Source of the DNA: Epithemia pelagica
Taxonomy: Eukaryota; Bacillariophyta; Bacillariophyceae; Surirellales; Surirellaceae
Length of the DNA: 64,000 bases
Direction of reading: 5' to 3'
Assembly: GCA_946965045.2 (NCBI GenBank)
Contig: OX337228.1
Span: forward strand, 124,001 to 188,000
In this document: positions 30,254 through 40,207 of the stretch, piece by piece
Position numbering within the stretch: the first letter of the stretch is position 1
Layout of the letters: each line of letters starts with the position of its first letter
The notes under the pieces: generated by a model
The model's database searches: none
Seen by the model: the letters and a program-made list of their open reading frames with translations, nothing else
What the model was told of the DNA's origin: nothing
Program-made: the position numbers and the translations under genes

Positions 30254-32641
30254 ATGAGTGCATCGCGCTGTCGATCCGTGACGGCATGGTTTGGCGTATG
30301 GCCGTGCTCGTCCTGGCTGGTAGGACTACTGTGGAACGTGGTCTGGGTCGTGGCTTCTTCTGCTGCCAGCAGCCCGTCGGACCATGATTCAGTGTCTTCT
30401 TTCAGATCTCTGGTACGGTCCGTGGAAAATGGACGGTTTGGCCATGGCTTTCGGACCGAATCGGGACGCGGATTTCAGCAAACATATGAGGAACCAACAA
30501 GAGTCGTCGACTCGTCGAATGACAACAACAATTCTCCAGACCATCATGTCTGGTGGAATCGTCCCGAATGGACCTTGGTCCTTGTCTTGGTCGGTGTCAT
30601 TGTCTATGCCCTCGTCTTGTTTGCCGCCTGGCATTGTCTCTGGCCTCGCTACCGCTTTGCCATGGCGCGTCGGATTGCCACCACGGCCGTTTGGAAAGAC
30701 GCCATGAATCACAATTCTCAAAATACTCAAACTCAGTACCACTATCCCACTCCCAAATCAGGCATTTATACGGCCCATTACAAGGAATTGGGCACGGCCA
30801 ATCGACGCTTTCATACCACGACGCATTTGAAATTTCATCCCCTCCCACCCACCATGACCCGGAGATTGTTGCGACGACTCGAACGACACCGGCAACACCA
30901 ACAACAACGATTTCTCCAGGGGATTCCCTACGACCCGACTCCGGCGGCACCACCACCAATCACCGACGACAACAACAACCATGACCCACGACCCGTCGTC
31001 TTGTATTCCATTACCGGCGAAGGTCACGATTCGCAAAATGGCGGCAATTTTACCGTGACCGAAGGCTTGCTGTCTGTCGTGACCGGACAAGCCTATTGGA
31101 TGGAACAAGCACAATTGGCACCGCCCGTCATTGAAGGGTCTGGTCGGAGTGGTCGGTATTGGTACAAACGACCGCCACGACAAGCACGTCTCGCTGCCAT
31201 TTTGAATACGGGCACCTTTGATTTGCATCACGATACCTTTTCGGGTGGATGGAAGGCCCAAAATGCCACCCTGACGCGCGGACAATACATTGGCTTTCGA
31301 TTTCTGTCTACCCAACAAGCCCATGTGGGAGAAGCAGGCCAAGACGGCCAAGAAGGATTGCCCGTGGTGGACGAGGAAGCTGCTCTCTCGTTGCACAACG
31401 CCACGGCGACGACGAATCGAGAGGAGCCTGTGTCAGCCCCCGGAATGACGGCTGTGACCATGGAACCACAAACCGTCCATACGGCGGCTACTACTACTAC
31501 TACTACGAAAGCAACCATTGTGGAACTGACACCACTGAGCGCAACGACAACAACAACAACAACAACAGGATTGAAACCGCCACCTCCATCGCAAGACGAG
31601 GTCTTGATGATGAAACCTCCTCCACCACCACCACCCGAGGCCGTTTCGAAAAACCCACAACCACAACCGACACGACAAGCCAAACCACCACCACTTGCAG
31701 TGTCCGAGGCAACGACGACCACGATCACCCATTCGCCGCCCGTGGCCGCCTCTACGGTTGTAGTCACTGTGCCCCATAAAACCAACCAGCACAATGATGA
31801 AGAAGCGTCCGCTCTCACGACATCTACCAACGGTAGTCCGCACAAAAACGACCCACCGCAACCACTGTCTCAACCCAAACCACCACCAGCACAATCAGCA
31901 GCAGCAGTGGAATCGCAAGACCAGGCGTCCAACCGCAAATCACCACCACCAACGACACCACCAGCAGAATCACAACCACCAGCACCACTGGAGCAAGAAC
32001 CAGCGCACGAGCAACTGCCATTGTCCGCTGATATGCAACAACCAGCACAACTCGAACGACAAGAACAACAGGCATCACTGCCCAGTACACCCAACAAGAA
32101 GAAACGAAACAAGAAAAAGAAGAAAAAGAAAACACCCTCGCGTGGAGGAGGAGGAACTACTACAACGGGGGTGGTCGTGGTACCTCCTCCTGTGGCAGCT
32201 CCGCCCCCACCACCGCCATCGGGCCACGAGGAGTCGACACGCATACCTCCCACTCCAGCAACAGCCGCGGTAGCGACAACAAGTGGTTCCCAGGATCGTA
32301 GTACCACCCGAAGCGATGGAACACCCACACTCACAGTCAAGGGCATTGTCAAAGCAGCTGTTACTCCCAGCAGCAGCAATAGCACCAGTGCCATGTCCTA
32401 TGCCGCCATGGTCCGCAAAACGAGTACAACGTCTTCCTCTTTGGATGGAAAACTCCCACCCACAATGGTGGCACGGTCCTCTTCGGCGGATGCCGATGCT
32501 GTCAGTGTCGTATCGGCTGGCAGTGCGGCCACCAGTGGTTCGGCCAACCACAAACCAAAAACGCCCGTCGCAACCTCGTCTTCGCCACCCTTGTCGTTTC
32601 GCAGTACCTACGATAGTTCCAAATACACGGCCTCGTCCTAA
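30254..32641 (+). CDS. single-pass membrane protein, family member A
   Basis: A 795-aa protein. Residues 1-37 are a hydrophobic signal peptide (WLVGLLWNVVWVVASSA), 38-105 are lumenal or extracellular, and 106-128 form a transmembrane helix (LVLVLVGVIVYALVLFAAW) followed by basic residues, giving type I topology. The cytoplasmic part holds the domain shared with the genes at 33456 and 40208: GIYTAHYKELG near 165, VLYSITGEGHDSQNGGNFTVTEG near 255-280, then TGQAYWMEQ and a late GTFDL motif. After about residue 390 it is a long Pro/Thr/Gln-rich region ending with a poly-Lys stretch and SAMSYAAMVRK. The start at 30254 is chosen because it begins the signal peptide; the longer frame starts from TTG. 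The domain has no name that I recognise. Confidence 0.75.
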   Translation: MSASRCRSVTAWFGVWPCSSWLVGLLWNVVWVVASSAASSPSDHDSVSSFRSLVRSVENGRFGHGFRTESGRGFQQTYEEPTRVVDSSNDNNNSPDHHVWWNRPEWTLVLVLVGVIVYALVLFAAWHCLWPRYRFAMARRIATTAVWKDAMNHNSQNTQTQYHYPTPKSGIYTAHYKELGTANRRFHTTTHLKFHPLPPTMTRRLLRRLERHRQHQQQRFLQGIPYDPTPAAPPPITDDNNNHDPRPVVLYSITGEGHDSQNGGNFTVTEGLLSVVTGQAYWMEQAQLAPPVIEGSGRSGRYWYKRPPRQARLAAILNTGTFDLHHDTFSGGWKAQNATLTRGQYIGFRFLSTQQAHVGEAGQDGQEGLPVVDEEAALSLHNATATTNREEPVSAPGMTAVTMEPQTVHTAATTTTTTKATIVELTPLSATTTTTTTTGLKPPPPSQDEVLMMKPPPPPPPEAVSKNPQPQPTRQAKPPPLAVSEATTTTITHSPPVAASTVVVTVPHKTNQHNDEEASALTTSTNGSPHKNDPPQPLSQPKPPPAQSAAAVESQDQASNRKSPPPTTPPAESQPPAPLEQEPAHEQLPLSADMQQPAQLERQEQQASLPSTPNKKKRNKKKKKKKTPSRGGGGTTTTGVVVVPPPVAAPPPPPPSGHEESTRIPPTPATAAVATTSGSQDRSTTRSDGTPTLTVKGIVKAAVTPSSSNSTSAMSYAAMVRKTSTTSSSLDGKLPPTMVARSSSADADAVSVVSAGSAATSGSANHKPKTPVATSSSPPLSFRSTYDSSKYTASS

Positions 32642-33455
32642 CAAAACCACAAGAAGAAACCGAGCTTGGCAAAAGTCAATCTACACACACGTCGCTACTA
32701 CCTATCCGCATCCCAAAGAGCGAGACTTCTACAGTCGCGGAGGAGTCTCCGCATGGGAACAACAACAAGAAAAGGGGGAACAACTGAACAAAATCATCTA
32801 CTCGGGTCGGTCGATCGATCGATCGATGCCAAAACGTGGTCCTGGCGCATCCGTTGAACTATAGAGGGCGAGGGACCTTCGTTCCCTGGCCTCACGCATC
32901 CGGTGAACTCAACTATATCTGTAGCTACTAGAGAGCGGGAGAGAGCAGCGTTCCATGGTAACACTTGGCCGTTCTTCACGAGTATGCGAGAAACAATACT
33001 CCTACGAAACGATACTCTCCAAAATGGATAGCAGACAACGCGACAGCTCGGACAACGAGCAATGCAGGTTGGATTCGTCCCCGGCCTGCAATGATAAAGA
33101 ATGTGGGTATTGCCAATACTTGGAACGATTATGATGAACGAAACTAAAGAGAGTATGTTTGTTCTATGACAAATTTAAATATGGTATAGTAGGGGTAGCT
33201 TTTTCTGAATCTCCGACGCCGAGTCCGAGCTTGTGGCTCGACATGCGTGCCACCTAAACATTCTATAGTGGTACACTCTGGGGGGCTAGATTGATTTATT
33301 CGGAACACCATTCGAATTCGATTGCTCCGAATCACTCCGAGTCCGAGCTCCTTTTCGTCTCATTTTTTGGGCACACTCTCTTCTTTGATCGCGGTATTCA
33401 CGTCTCTCTCGTGTTTTGTGAAACTAAACACCCACTGGTCGTCTGTCATTCCAAC
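32642..33455. other. intergenic, promoter of next family member
   Basis: No gene. A (TCGA)n tract lies at 32811-32827. Positions about 33180-33310 resemble 39790-39955, including TCTATAGTGGTACA(C/T)TCTGGGGG, so the promoter was duplicated together with the gene. Confidence 0.5.
33180..33310 (+). repeat. duplicated promoter block, copy 1
   Basis: Shares with 39790-39955 a series of short matches in the same order (GTAGCTTTTT, TGGCTCGA, TATAGTGGTACA, TCGGAACACCATTCGA). Both precede members of the same membrane-protein family. Confidence 0.55.
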
Positions 33456-34464
33456 ATGTCGTCGTCGCATGCTCCCGATCATTTCTCCTCCGGGCCTCGA
33501 TGTTTGTCTTCAACGTTCCTGGGGAAACCTCCTCGAATGGTCGTTGCCGTCGTCCTGTCTTCCTTGGTAGTAGTAGTAGTGGTGGTGGTTTGCGTTGTCG
33601 TTCCGAGTGCACTGGCACCACAACAACTGCAACCACAACAACCACAACAACCACAACAACACCGTCTGCTGCGAGCCAGGGGTGGTGGACGAACCAGTCG
33701 AGGAGGAGGAGGAGGAGGTAGTGGTGGTGGTGGTGACACTCCAGATGACGACGACGAGGAGGAGTTGTGGTGGATCACTCCGGTGGGTACGGTTCTCGTG
33801 GCGCTTGCCATTTGCAGTGCCGAGAGGTGGTGTCAAAAAAAAGGGCGTGCCACAGAACAACAAGAAACAGAAGCAGAAGAAGAATCAAAGGAGGAAGAAT
33901 CAACGGAGGAAGAATCAACGGAGGAAGAATCAAAGGAGGAGGAAGAATCAACGGAGGAAGAAGAAGCAGACACAACCAACAACAACGAGACAAAAGAATG
34001 CAACCCAACGGACGCACTCGACTCACCACCAACACAATGACAACGACAAAACTACCATTCCGCCTCCCAAGCCGCTCGTCACGCCGTCTTGTTTGAAGGG
34101 GGCGATCCATCAAAGAGGACGATCAAAAAATCCCAAGAACACCACCACACCATCCTTGTCCTTGGAGAATGGCTGGTACAAGGGTACCTCTTACGATGCG
34201 TCTGGGAGACTCCGTACCATTTCGACCCGTCTCTATTTCACCAAGAACAAGAACAACAAGACGCGGACCAATAAAACCAACACCACCAACCGTTTCGCAG
34301 TGTGCACTATTGTGGGAACCGGAAAGGATTTCTGGGGATCTTTTGACATTGTCGAAGGATTTGTGTGTCCGAGGACCGGTCGGGCCTATTGGGTGCAAGC
34401 CTCGTCGGAACAACGCGTATTGATAACTAAAACAGGAATCTTACCCCAATTACACAAAGACTAG
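33456..34464 (+). pseudogene. membrane-protein family member B, split in two frames
   Basis: Frame one (from ATG 33456, stop at 34040) gives the N-terminal half: hydrophobic signal segment VVVVVVVVCVVV, the family motif HRLLRARGGGR, an acidic stretch and a second hydrophobic helix (ITPVGTVLVALAICSA). Frame two carries the conserved C-terminal domain (GWYKGTSYDASGRLRTISTR, IVGTGKDFWGSFDIVEGFV, TGRAYWVQASSEQR) and stops at 34464, short of the WISNQSW end found in the gene at 40208. An 8-base A run at 33835-33842 and a 15-bp minisatellite at about 33881-33962 lie between and are likely sites of the shift. An unrecognised intron could also join the frames. Either way the C-terminus is truncated. 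Confidence 0.6.
33881..33962 (+). repeat. 15-bp minisatellite, open in two frames
   Basis: About five units of AGAATCAA(C/A)GGAGGA. One frame reads EEEST, the other KNQRR; both stay open across the array. Confidence 0.75.
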
Positions 34465-34504
34465 CGCTCTTTCCGCAAAACAAGCTGGAGCAAGCTTCCA
34501 CGCT

Positions 34505-36324
34505 TTACTCGTTAGACTCTGCCCTTACGAAAGCATCCCAGTTCTGCTCGAGTGAGTGCTTAAAGTCATTCCACATGGCGGTGAAATTTTTCCTGGTGCC
34601 AGCCACCCACTCAGTCATACGCTGTGGTTCCAAGTCGATCATACACACTCTTGTAATGTTTCCATGAGTATCTCGCACAAGAGCTACGTTTCGCCAAGCC
34701 GGATCACAATGCCAGATTCCCTTGTTGAAAAATCTAGATCGCATGGTGTGTTCCAGCCCTTTCAAAACTTGTCGCAAGTCAACGGTTGTGGACATCTTCT
34801 CCAGATCCGGCATGACTATTGCGTCACCCCCACCCCACTTGCCGTGCGTTGCTCTTGGTAACCAATTGTGGTAGGCCTTGTTCCAGTACTCGGCAGCCTT
34901 TTCCGCCACTTTGTCCGAAGCCAGCTCAACTTCTCCTCCCTGGGCATCAACATGGCTCTGTTTCTTGACAAAAAATTTCAGCACGCATAGATTCAAATTT
35001 CGGCTCATTGCGCGATAAACACGCCCGTGATCCCCGTGACCCAACGGCTCCAAAAGATACAGCTTACCGTTCCTTGAAGACGGCATTCGACCTTTGTACT
35101 GATCCGGTTCGTGCTTGATTCTCTCATATCCCCCCAATGTATCACCCTTTCGTACAACATACAGGAATTCACGACGGTGCGGCGCAACTGTTTCCACCTC
35201 CGATTCCGACATCTTCGCCATAATCCATGTCAACATTTCTAAAGCAGGCCGTCCTGCTGGCACAACTTGCGAGGCGTACAAAACACCACGCTTCGGTGGT
35301 GACGCTGACTCTGGTTCTTTATCCTCCTTCTCCTCTTGATTGCACTCCTCTTCATTGCATGGCTTAGGCGACATAGGAGGGGAATTACGTTCGGGTCGCG
35401 AACGCTTCTGTGGTCTTTCAAAAGATTTCTTGCCAACCTGATCTGTGTCTTGGGGGTCAGATTGGCTTAGTTTGCCATTGCCGGTGATATTTTCATCTTC
35501 CTCCTCCAATTCATACTTGAAAAAGCGCCATTCCTTTAGGTTGAAAGGATGCCGTAGACTTGCTTTAAACCGTAAAGCGTCCGAAGCGGTATCATCTGGG
35601 AAGCAACCTGGGCAACGACTTTCGGGTGTGTCATCGGCTCGGGGTCTGGAGGCGTGTGGCCCGGTCGATGCGGTTGCTTCACCTCCGTTGTCCCGCATAT
35701 TTGTCGGTTTTCGTTGCGGAGAACACCAATGTCAATCGTTAGTCCATTCAAGGACGACTCTGAATCAGGGCGGAGGTCAAATTTGCAGCTTCGAATAATG
35801 TCCTTCATGAGATTTTCAACTTGAACCTGCAAATGTAACTGTCGCGAGAAGTATATGACACCCTGCTCCTTTTCGTCCAAAACGTGATGGTACCGTTCGA
35901 GGGAAACATCAAGTCGACCAGGGACCATATGCACCAACCTATTCGACGGGAAATCCTCCAAGTTACGGTGGACATGCGGCACACCAGAGCTGCCTCCTGG
36001 GTTCCTCTTGTCAAAGGCCAATTTAGAAAACTCAAACGAGGTCGAACTAACCTCAATTCGGTAAGTTGTCCCAACAATTTCTAAGGTACCACCATGAAGA
36101 CGTAGGAGAGTGCCGAACGTCGGGACTACAGCTTCCACTCCATCCGGAGAGGCGGCCTTCAATAAAGGTGGGTACTCTTCGGAGAGACCACCGGTGGTTT
36201 CATGCGCCGCTGATTCGCCCCATTTGACAACCACTTTTCCGCCCATTGTCTTTATCACCTTCACTACTACGTTCTCGGTTGATGACAGAGCTTCTGCGGC
36301 AGTAGCTTTGGCGTTTGCTGACAT
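34505..36324 (-). pseudogene. nuclease-like plus kinase-like fusion, one frameshift
   Basis: Two overlapping frames form one gene of about 606 codons. The first (ATG 36324, stop near 35536) has an N-terminal region with TIDIGVLRNENRQ...EVKQP, an Asp followed by ExK as in PD-(D/E)xK nuclease folds, then HPKVVAQVASQM and YGLKQVYGILST. One base appears missing in TA(x)AAGGAATGG at about 35537-35540; the second frame resumes KEWRFFKYELEEE. It continues through a disordered basic/acidic stretch into a protein-kinase-like domain: LGHGDHGRVYRA (glycine loop), CVLKFF (Lys), GIWHCDPAWRNVAL (catalytic loop, HCD for HRD) and MIDLE in the place of DFG. The order nuclease-like then kinase-like resembles eukaryotic Crinkler-type effector architectures and diatom proteins often labelled DUF5898; that link is from memory and tentative. 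A sequencing error could explain the frameshift. Confidence 0.6.
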
Positions 36325-37632
36325 GCTTTCGGCATGGTTGGAATAACAGTTGTTGTCGTTGGTTGCTTTTTGCGCTGCTGTGCGCTGTTTTGGTGAGAAG
36401 GCGGCGCGTTAATAGCGCTGTGCTGGGGAGTCGTTAGAGAAGCCGGACGACGGTGGGACGTACAGTACACGTACAAGGGAAGTTGGCTAGAAGCACTCCC
36501 TAGCGGGGGAGGCTACAAGGGTGTATTTGTGTGTAGCTACTAGCTACCCCCATCTCTCTGGTTGGGATCTAGGTAAAATAGTCGGCCGGCATATTTCATT
36601 TCCTCCACCACGATAACAACACGACAATCAAACTTTGTTGTTGCTGGTGACCTCCTACGACCACCCCATCATGATCCGACTATTGTATGCTTCATATTAG
36701 TACCATGGTAGTGTATTGTGAGTGGCACAGTGCATGAGTGTCAGTCTAGGAAAGATAATGTAGTGAGCCCGTACTACGGCACAACACGAGACCATGATGG
36801 CACAAGAACACATGACAGTAGATGTTTTGCTATCAATGCACTACGTAACTACTGCTGTTATGTGTATTGTGTATCCAGAGGTGTCCAATCGAAGCAAGAT
36901 AAGAGCCATATCACCCTTTGAGTTGCCTCGTTCGAAATGGTGAGACGACACTTCGCATGCCCGTGTGACAAGGGGAAGGGTTATAGGGATAAGCCCGACC
37001 ACTCGACCAATAGCGCTATTGGTCGAGTGGTCGGGCTTATCCCTATAACCCTTCCCCTTGTCACCGTGCCACGAGGCATGGTGCCTGAGAGTCTGATACA
37101 TAATTGCCTTGACCTTCAGGTTTTGGCCTCGCAGATGCATCCTACACTATTGGTTTGAGGTCTACGATTCATCCGACAGGTTCGAAGTGTCAGAATAGGT
37201 CCACAACAACCAGTGCAACACATGGTCCGTGTTGTTATCGCGATGGCCGGAATGATAGACACAGGTCATTTTTCCACCATAGATGTGGGGGTGGGTCACT
37301 GATATTAAACCCTCAAAACCACCCCTGCTAGGGAGTGGAATTGCCCCAGCAGACAAGCCCCAGCGCCCGGGACTTACTGATGACTGATACATCCTACCCC
37401 CCAGCGGGGGTGAGTGAGTCCCGCAGGCCTCAGTCGGAAAAAGTTTGTGGGGGTGAGTAAGGGAATGCAACACTAGGTGCGACTGACCGGGTCGCCCCTG
37501 CTTGGGGCGCCCAGGTGGAGTATTCGATATTCCCTGTTCAGGTTTCAGGTAGCGCCGAAACGAGCAAGTCCACATGGATCGCTCTGATGGGTAACCTGGG
37601 TTAGTTGACCGACTCATCATAAGCAGACGGCA
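36325..37632. other. intergenic with long perfect palindrome
   Basis: No supported gene; the minus-strand open frame over 37162-37989 is antisense to the gene at 37633. The main content is the 100-bp palindrome at 36965-37064. Confidence 0.5.
36965..37064. repeat. perfect 100-bp palindrome without spacer
   Basis: Arms 36965-37014 and 37015-37064 are exact reverse complements over all 50 positions, with the centre AGC|GCT. It begins GTGACAAGGGGAAGGG and ends with the inverse. Weak similarity continues a few bases outside (GCATGCC on the left, GGCATG on the right). Confidence 0.95.
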
Positions 37633-38513
37633 ATGGAACTTGTAAAGGGCGCGGAGCACGGTGACGCTGCAGAAAAGGATTGCACAAGCGTCAACATGGA
37701 CGAGGAAGACAACGACAGCATGGAGTCTGAGGAGGAGGACGAAGAGTTGGGGGATCTCCCCTCGGATATTGCTGAAGAAATTGGAAAAGACGGTCGTTTT
37801 GAAACGGAGCAAGAACTTGAGGATGCGCTTGACAAGGCTGGGGTCGGAGATCTTCCTGTTGTTTTCGTGGACGGAAAGCCACGATTGATCATGCCATCGG
37901 TTCAACACAATGAATTCACAGCATATTATTGTAGAGATTTCACTCTCAATTGGGCAAAAGATCGGTGGGGACTTTCGAGTGCAACGCACAAAGTATTCCT
38001 CTCCAATGGACGGTCTCGTGATCCTGATTTGAGCTTTTGGGGGTTCCCTCGATGTATTCGAGACAAGAAGAAGAATTTATCTCTTGCCGTCGAAGGATCT
38101 GTTCCAGATGTCATCATTCAGTTTTGCTGGAAAAATGCACAAGCGTACGAAGATAACGCCATTGATGATATGATGAACCTATCATTAGAAAAACACCGTG
38201 GCGACGTACCCCACGCCCGTCCATCTCTGGGTTATCTCATCAAAGTACAATTCTCCAAAAGAGAAAGCTGCCAGGGGGAGACAAGATACAAGACATGGCA
38301 GGTCTAGATATTTATCGACTACCTCATGGTACCACAATCGCTGATGCGCGTGATCCCAACAAGTCAAACGCTCAGCACTGGTACTACAAGCCAGATGGGC
38401 CGGAGATTTACATAACCATTACTCCTCAAGATTTGGGTATCACTGGTCTTTGGGCGTGGATTTGCGGCGAATACAAGATCAAAGCGTCAGCGATCTTTAA
38501 AAAAAATGAATGA
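37633..38513 (+). pseudogene. Uma2-like nuclease-fold protein, frameshifted
   Basis: The frame from ATG 37633 stops at 38307; a second frame, open to 38513, continues the same protein. Two extra bases (GA) near 38262-38268 restore the reading if ignored, giving about 292 aa. Residues 1-60 are acidic. The body shows SRDPDLSFWG, VPDVIIQF and GYLIKVQF in that order and with spacing like the PD, PDLVVEV and YWLVD strands of Uma2/DUF820 restriction-endonuclease-like proteins; the catalytic acid and Lys pattern is not clean. This family assignment is inference from pattern. It lies next to the other nuclease-like pseudogene and the palindrome. An intron rather than a frameshift was considered but no good splice sites were seen at the junction. 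Confidence 0.5.
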
Positions 38514-38603
38514 GGTTCATCAACATCTCTAATCGAAAAGCCTCGCAACGTCGTCACTGTTGAACTCTCGGGTGTGTAGTCAGGGACCAATGGACCATGA
38601 TAT

Positions 38604-38984
38604 GACTCGTCTCTATTTTACCAAAAGCAAGAACAAGAACAAGACGCGGAGCAATAAAACCAACACCACCAGTGTGAACTATTGTGGGAACCGGAAAGGA
38701 TTTTTTAGGGGTCCGTTGACATTTTTGAAGGATTTGTGTGTCCGAGGACCGGTCGGGCCTATTGGGTGCAAGCCTCGTCGGAACGACGCATCTTGATTAC
38801 GGGAACCTTTGTTGTCATGAACCACGAGAATTCTACAAAGAATTCGAGTTCTGCCGATGGCGGCTGCTCCCTCACACACGCATCGTGGATTTCGAATCAA
38901 TGCTGGTGCCAACAACAAGCGACACCCTTTGTCTTCTACTTTTGTACAAAATGCAGCATCCCTCCATCCGAGGACCAGCACTAG
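38604..38984 (+). pseudogene. fragment of the membrane-protein family domain
   Basis: DNA at 38604-38800 is closely similar to 34225-34420 of member B (RLYFTK, then CPRTGRAYWVQASSE). It continues further in a third frame with ITGTFVVMNHENS and SWISNQCW, matching the end of the domain in the gene at 40208. The N-terminal, signal and membrane parts are missing and the frame changes between 38700 and 38740, so this is a broken duplicate. Confidence 0.65.
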
Positions 38985-40207
38985 GAGGACGAGACAACGG
39001 TCATCTTTATCACACCACTGCCAATAAGCAGCAGGATCAACCGTACCCCACCCAAAGCTACCACAACAAGCAGCACCCAGAGTTCTACTACACCCTCTTC
39101 ATGGTATTCCCATTTCACCCGCCTCTCCTCTGTAGCATTATCATCTCCCTTTACCGGTAGCAACGAAACTAATGATTGTGGTCGCGGCCATGACGATGAC
39201 GACGAGCTCTGCCATCCGGACCACCACCACCTCCTCGTCGTCACAACACATGATATATTCGGCATGGACCGTAGTAGGATTTAGCCTGGAACGGGCTGAC
39301 TGCACAACACTCTACTACTATGCACCAACAATCGCACTATCGTATATGGTCTTGCAACATCCAAACGACACGGTACAAGGTCACCATTCGTTTCGGCAAA
39401 ACGTATTGCTTCGGAAACCCGGGTTCATGAACCAAGAAACAGGAAACAGGTTGGTTGTGATGGTATAATAATAGATTGTAGTGCCTTCTGAGCCGTTTGG
39501 TATCCCGCCGACGTTGTGGTAGTCGTAAAAGGCGCCTGGCATGGAACTCGAGGAATCTACCATTCTCCTATCTCCCCCCAAAAACTACGAGCCCAATTCT
39601 TCCAGTTTGCTCGCGGGTGGATGCTCTCTGGCAGAATTCATCCACAACAGCGCGCATTCGTCCTTTCATCCTCCTCCTTTGCTTCTTCTTCTTCTTGCCA
39701 CTACGGTGGTTGGACTATCAACAGGATCATCATCATCTTCTTCCGTTGTACTACTCCTACATTCGACTAGACATGACAGAAATACCTGGATGGATAGATA
39801 GTAGAGGTAGCTTTTTTCTCGGCGGGTGCGTGGGGCTCGACCGAAACACGATTGCCGGAGGGATTCCTGCGAACGTCGCCGAGTGGCTCGATATGCGTGC
39901 TACACAAAGAATCTATAGTGGTACATTCTGGGGGTAGATTCATCCGGAACACCATTCGATTGTTCCGAATGCACGATCGATCCAATACAAAATTCTGCGT
40001 GTGTGCAGCACATCGCTCTTTTCTCTGCTGTTTGTTACGCTTCGTTTGTACCACGCATCTCATTTTTTGAGGCAGACAACAGAAACAGCATCACACTCTC
40101 TCCTCGCTCGCTTTCTTCGGGTCGGTTGGTTGATTCCCTTCCCCAGTGGCATTTACTTTGTTCCTCTTGTTTGTGAAACTATACACATTGCGGTCTCGTC
40201 CGTCATC
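38985..40207. other. intergenic, second copy of the promoter block
   Basis: No supported gene; open frames here are repetitive Thr/Ser/Leu stretches. Positions 39790-39955 are the second copy of the promoter block seen at 33180-33310. The frame of the next gene is open from 40001 but homology with 33456 supports the ATG at 40208. Confidence 0.45.
39790..39955 (+). repeat. duplicated promoter block, copy 2
   Basis: Counterpart of 33180-33310, with TATAGTGGTACATTCTGGGGG at about 39914 and the CGGAACACCATTCGA block at about 39945. Confidence 0.55.

Noticed and set aside
31228-32650. Open frames opposite and alongside the Pro/Thr-rich part of the gene at 30254
   Set aside because: Shadow frames of trinucleotide-rich DNA; no independent start or domain.
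32811-32827. (TCGA)n tract as a regulatory palindrome
   Set aside because: A simple tetranucleotide repeat that is self-complementary by composition; nothing suggests function.
37162-37989. 275-codon minus-strand frame
   Set aside because: Antisense to the acidic and Uma2-like gene and extended through intergenic sequence; no protein features.
34430-38600. The 4.1-kb segment as a single mobile element inserted in a membrane-protein gene
   Set aside because: The flanking copies overlap by about 200 bp, far longer than a target duplication, and no terminal repeats were found; a duplication is more likely.
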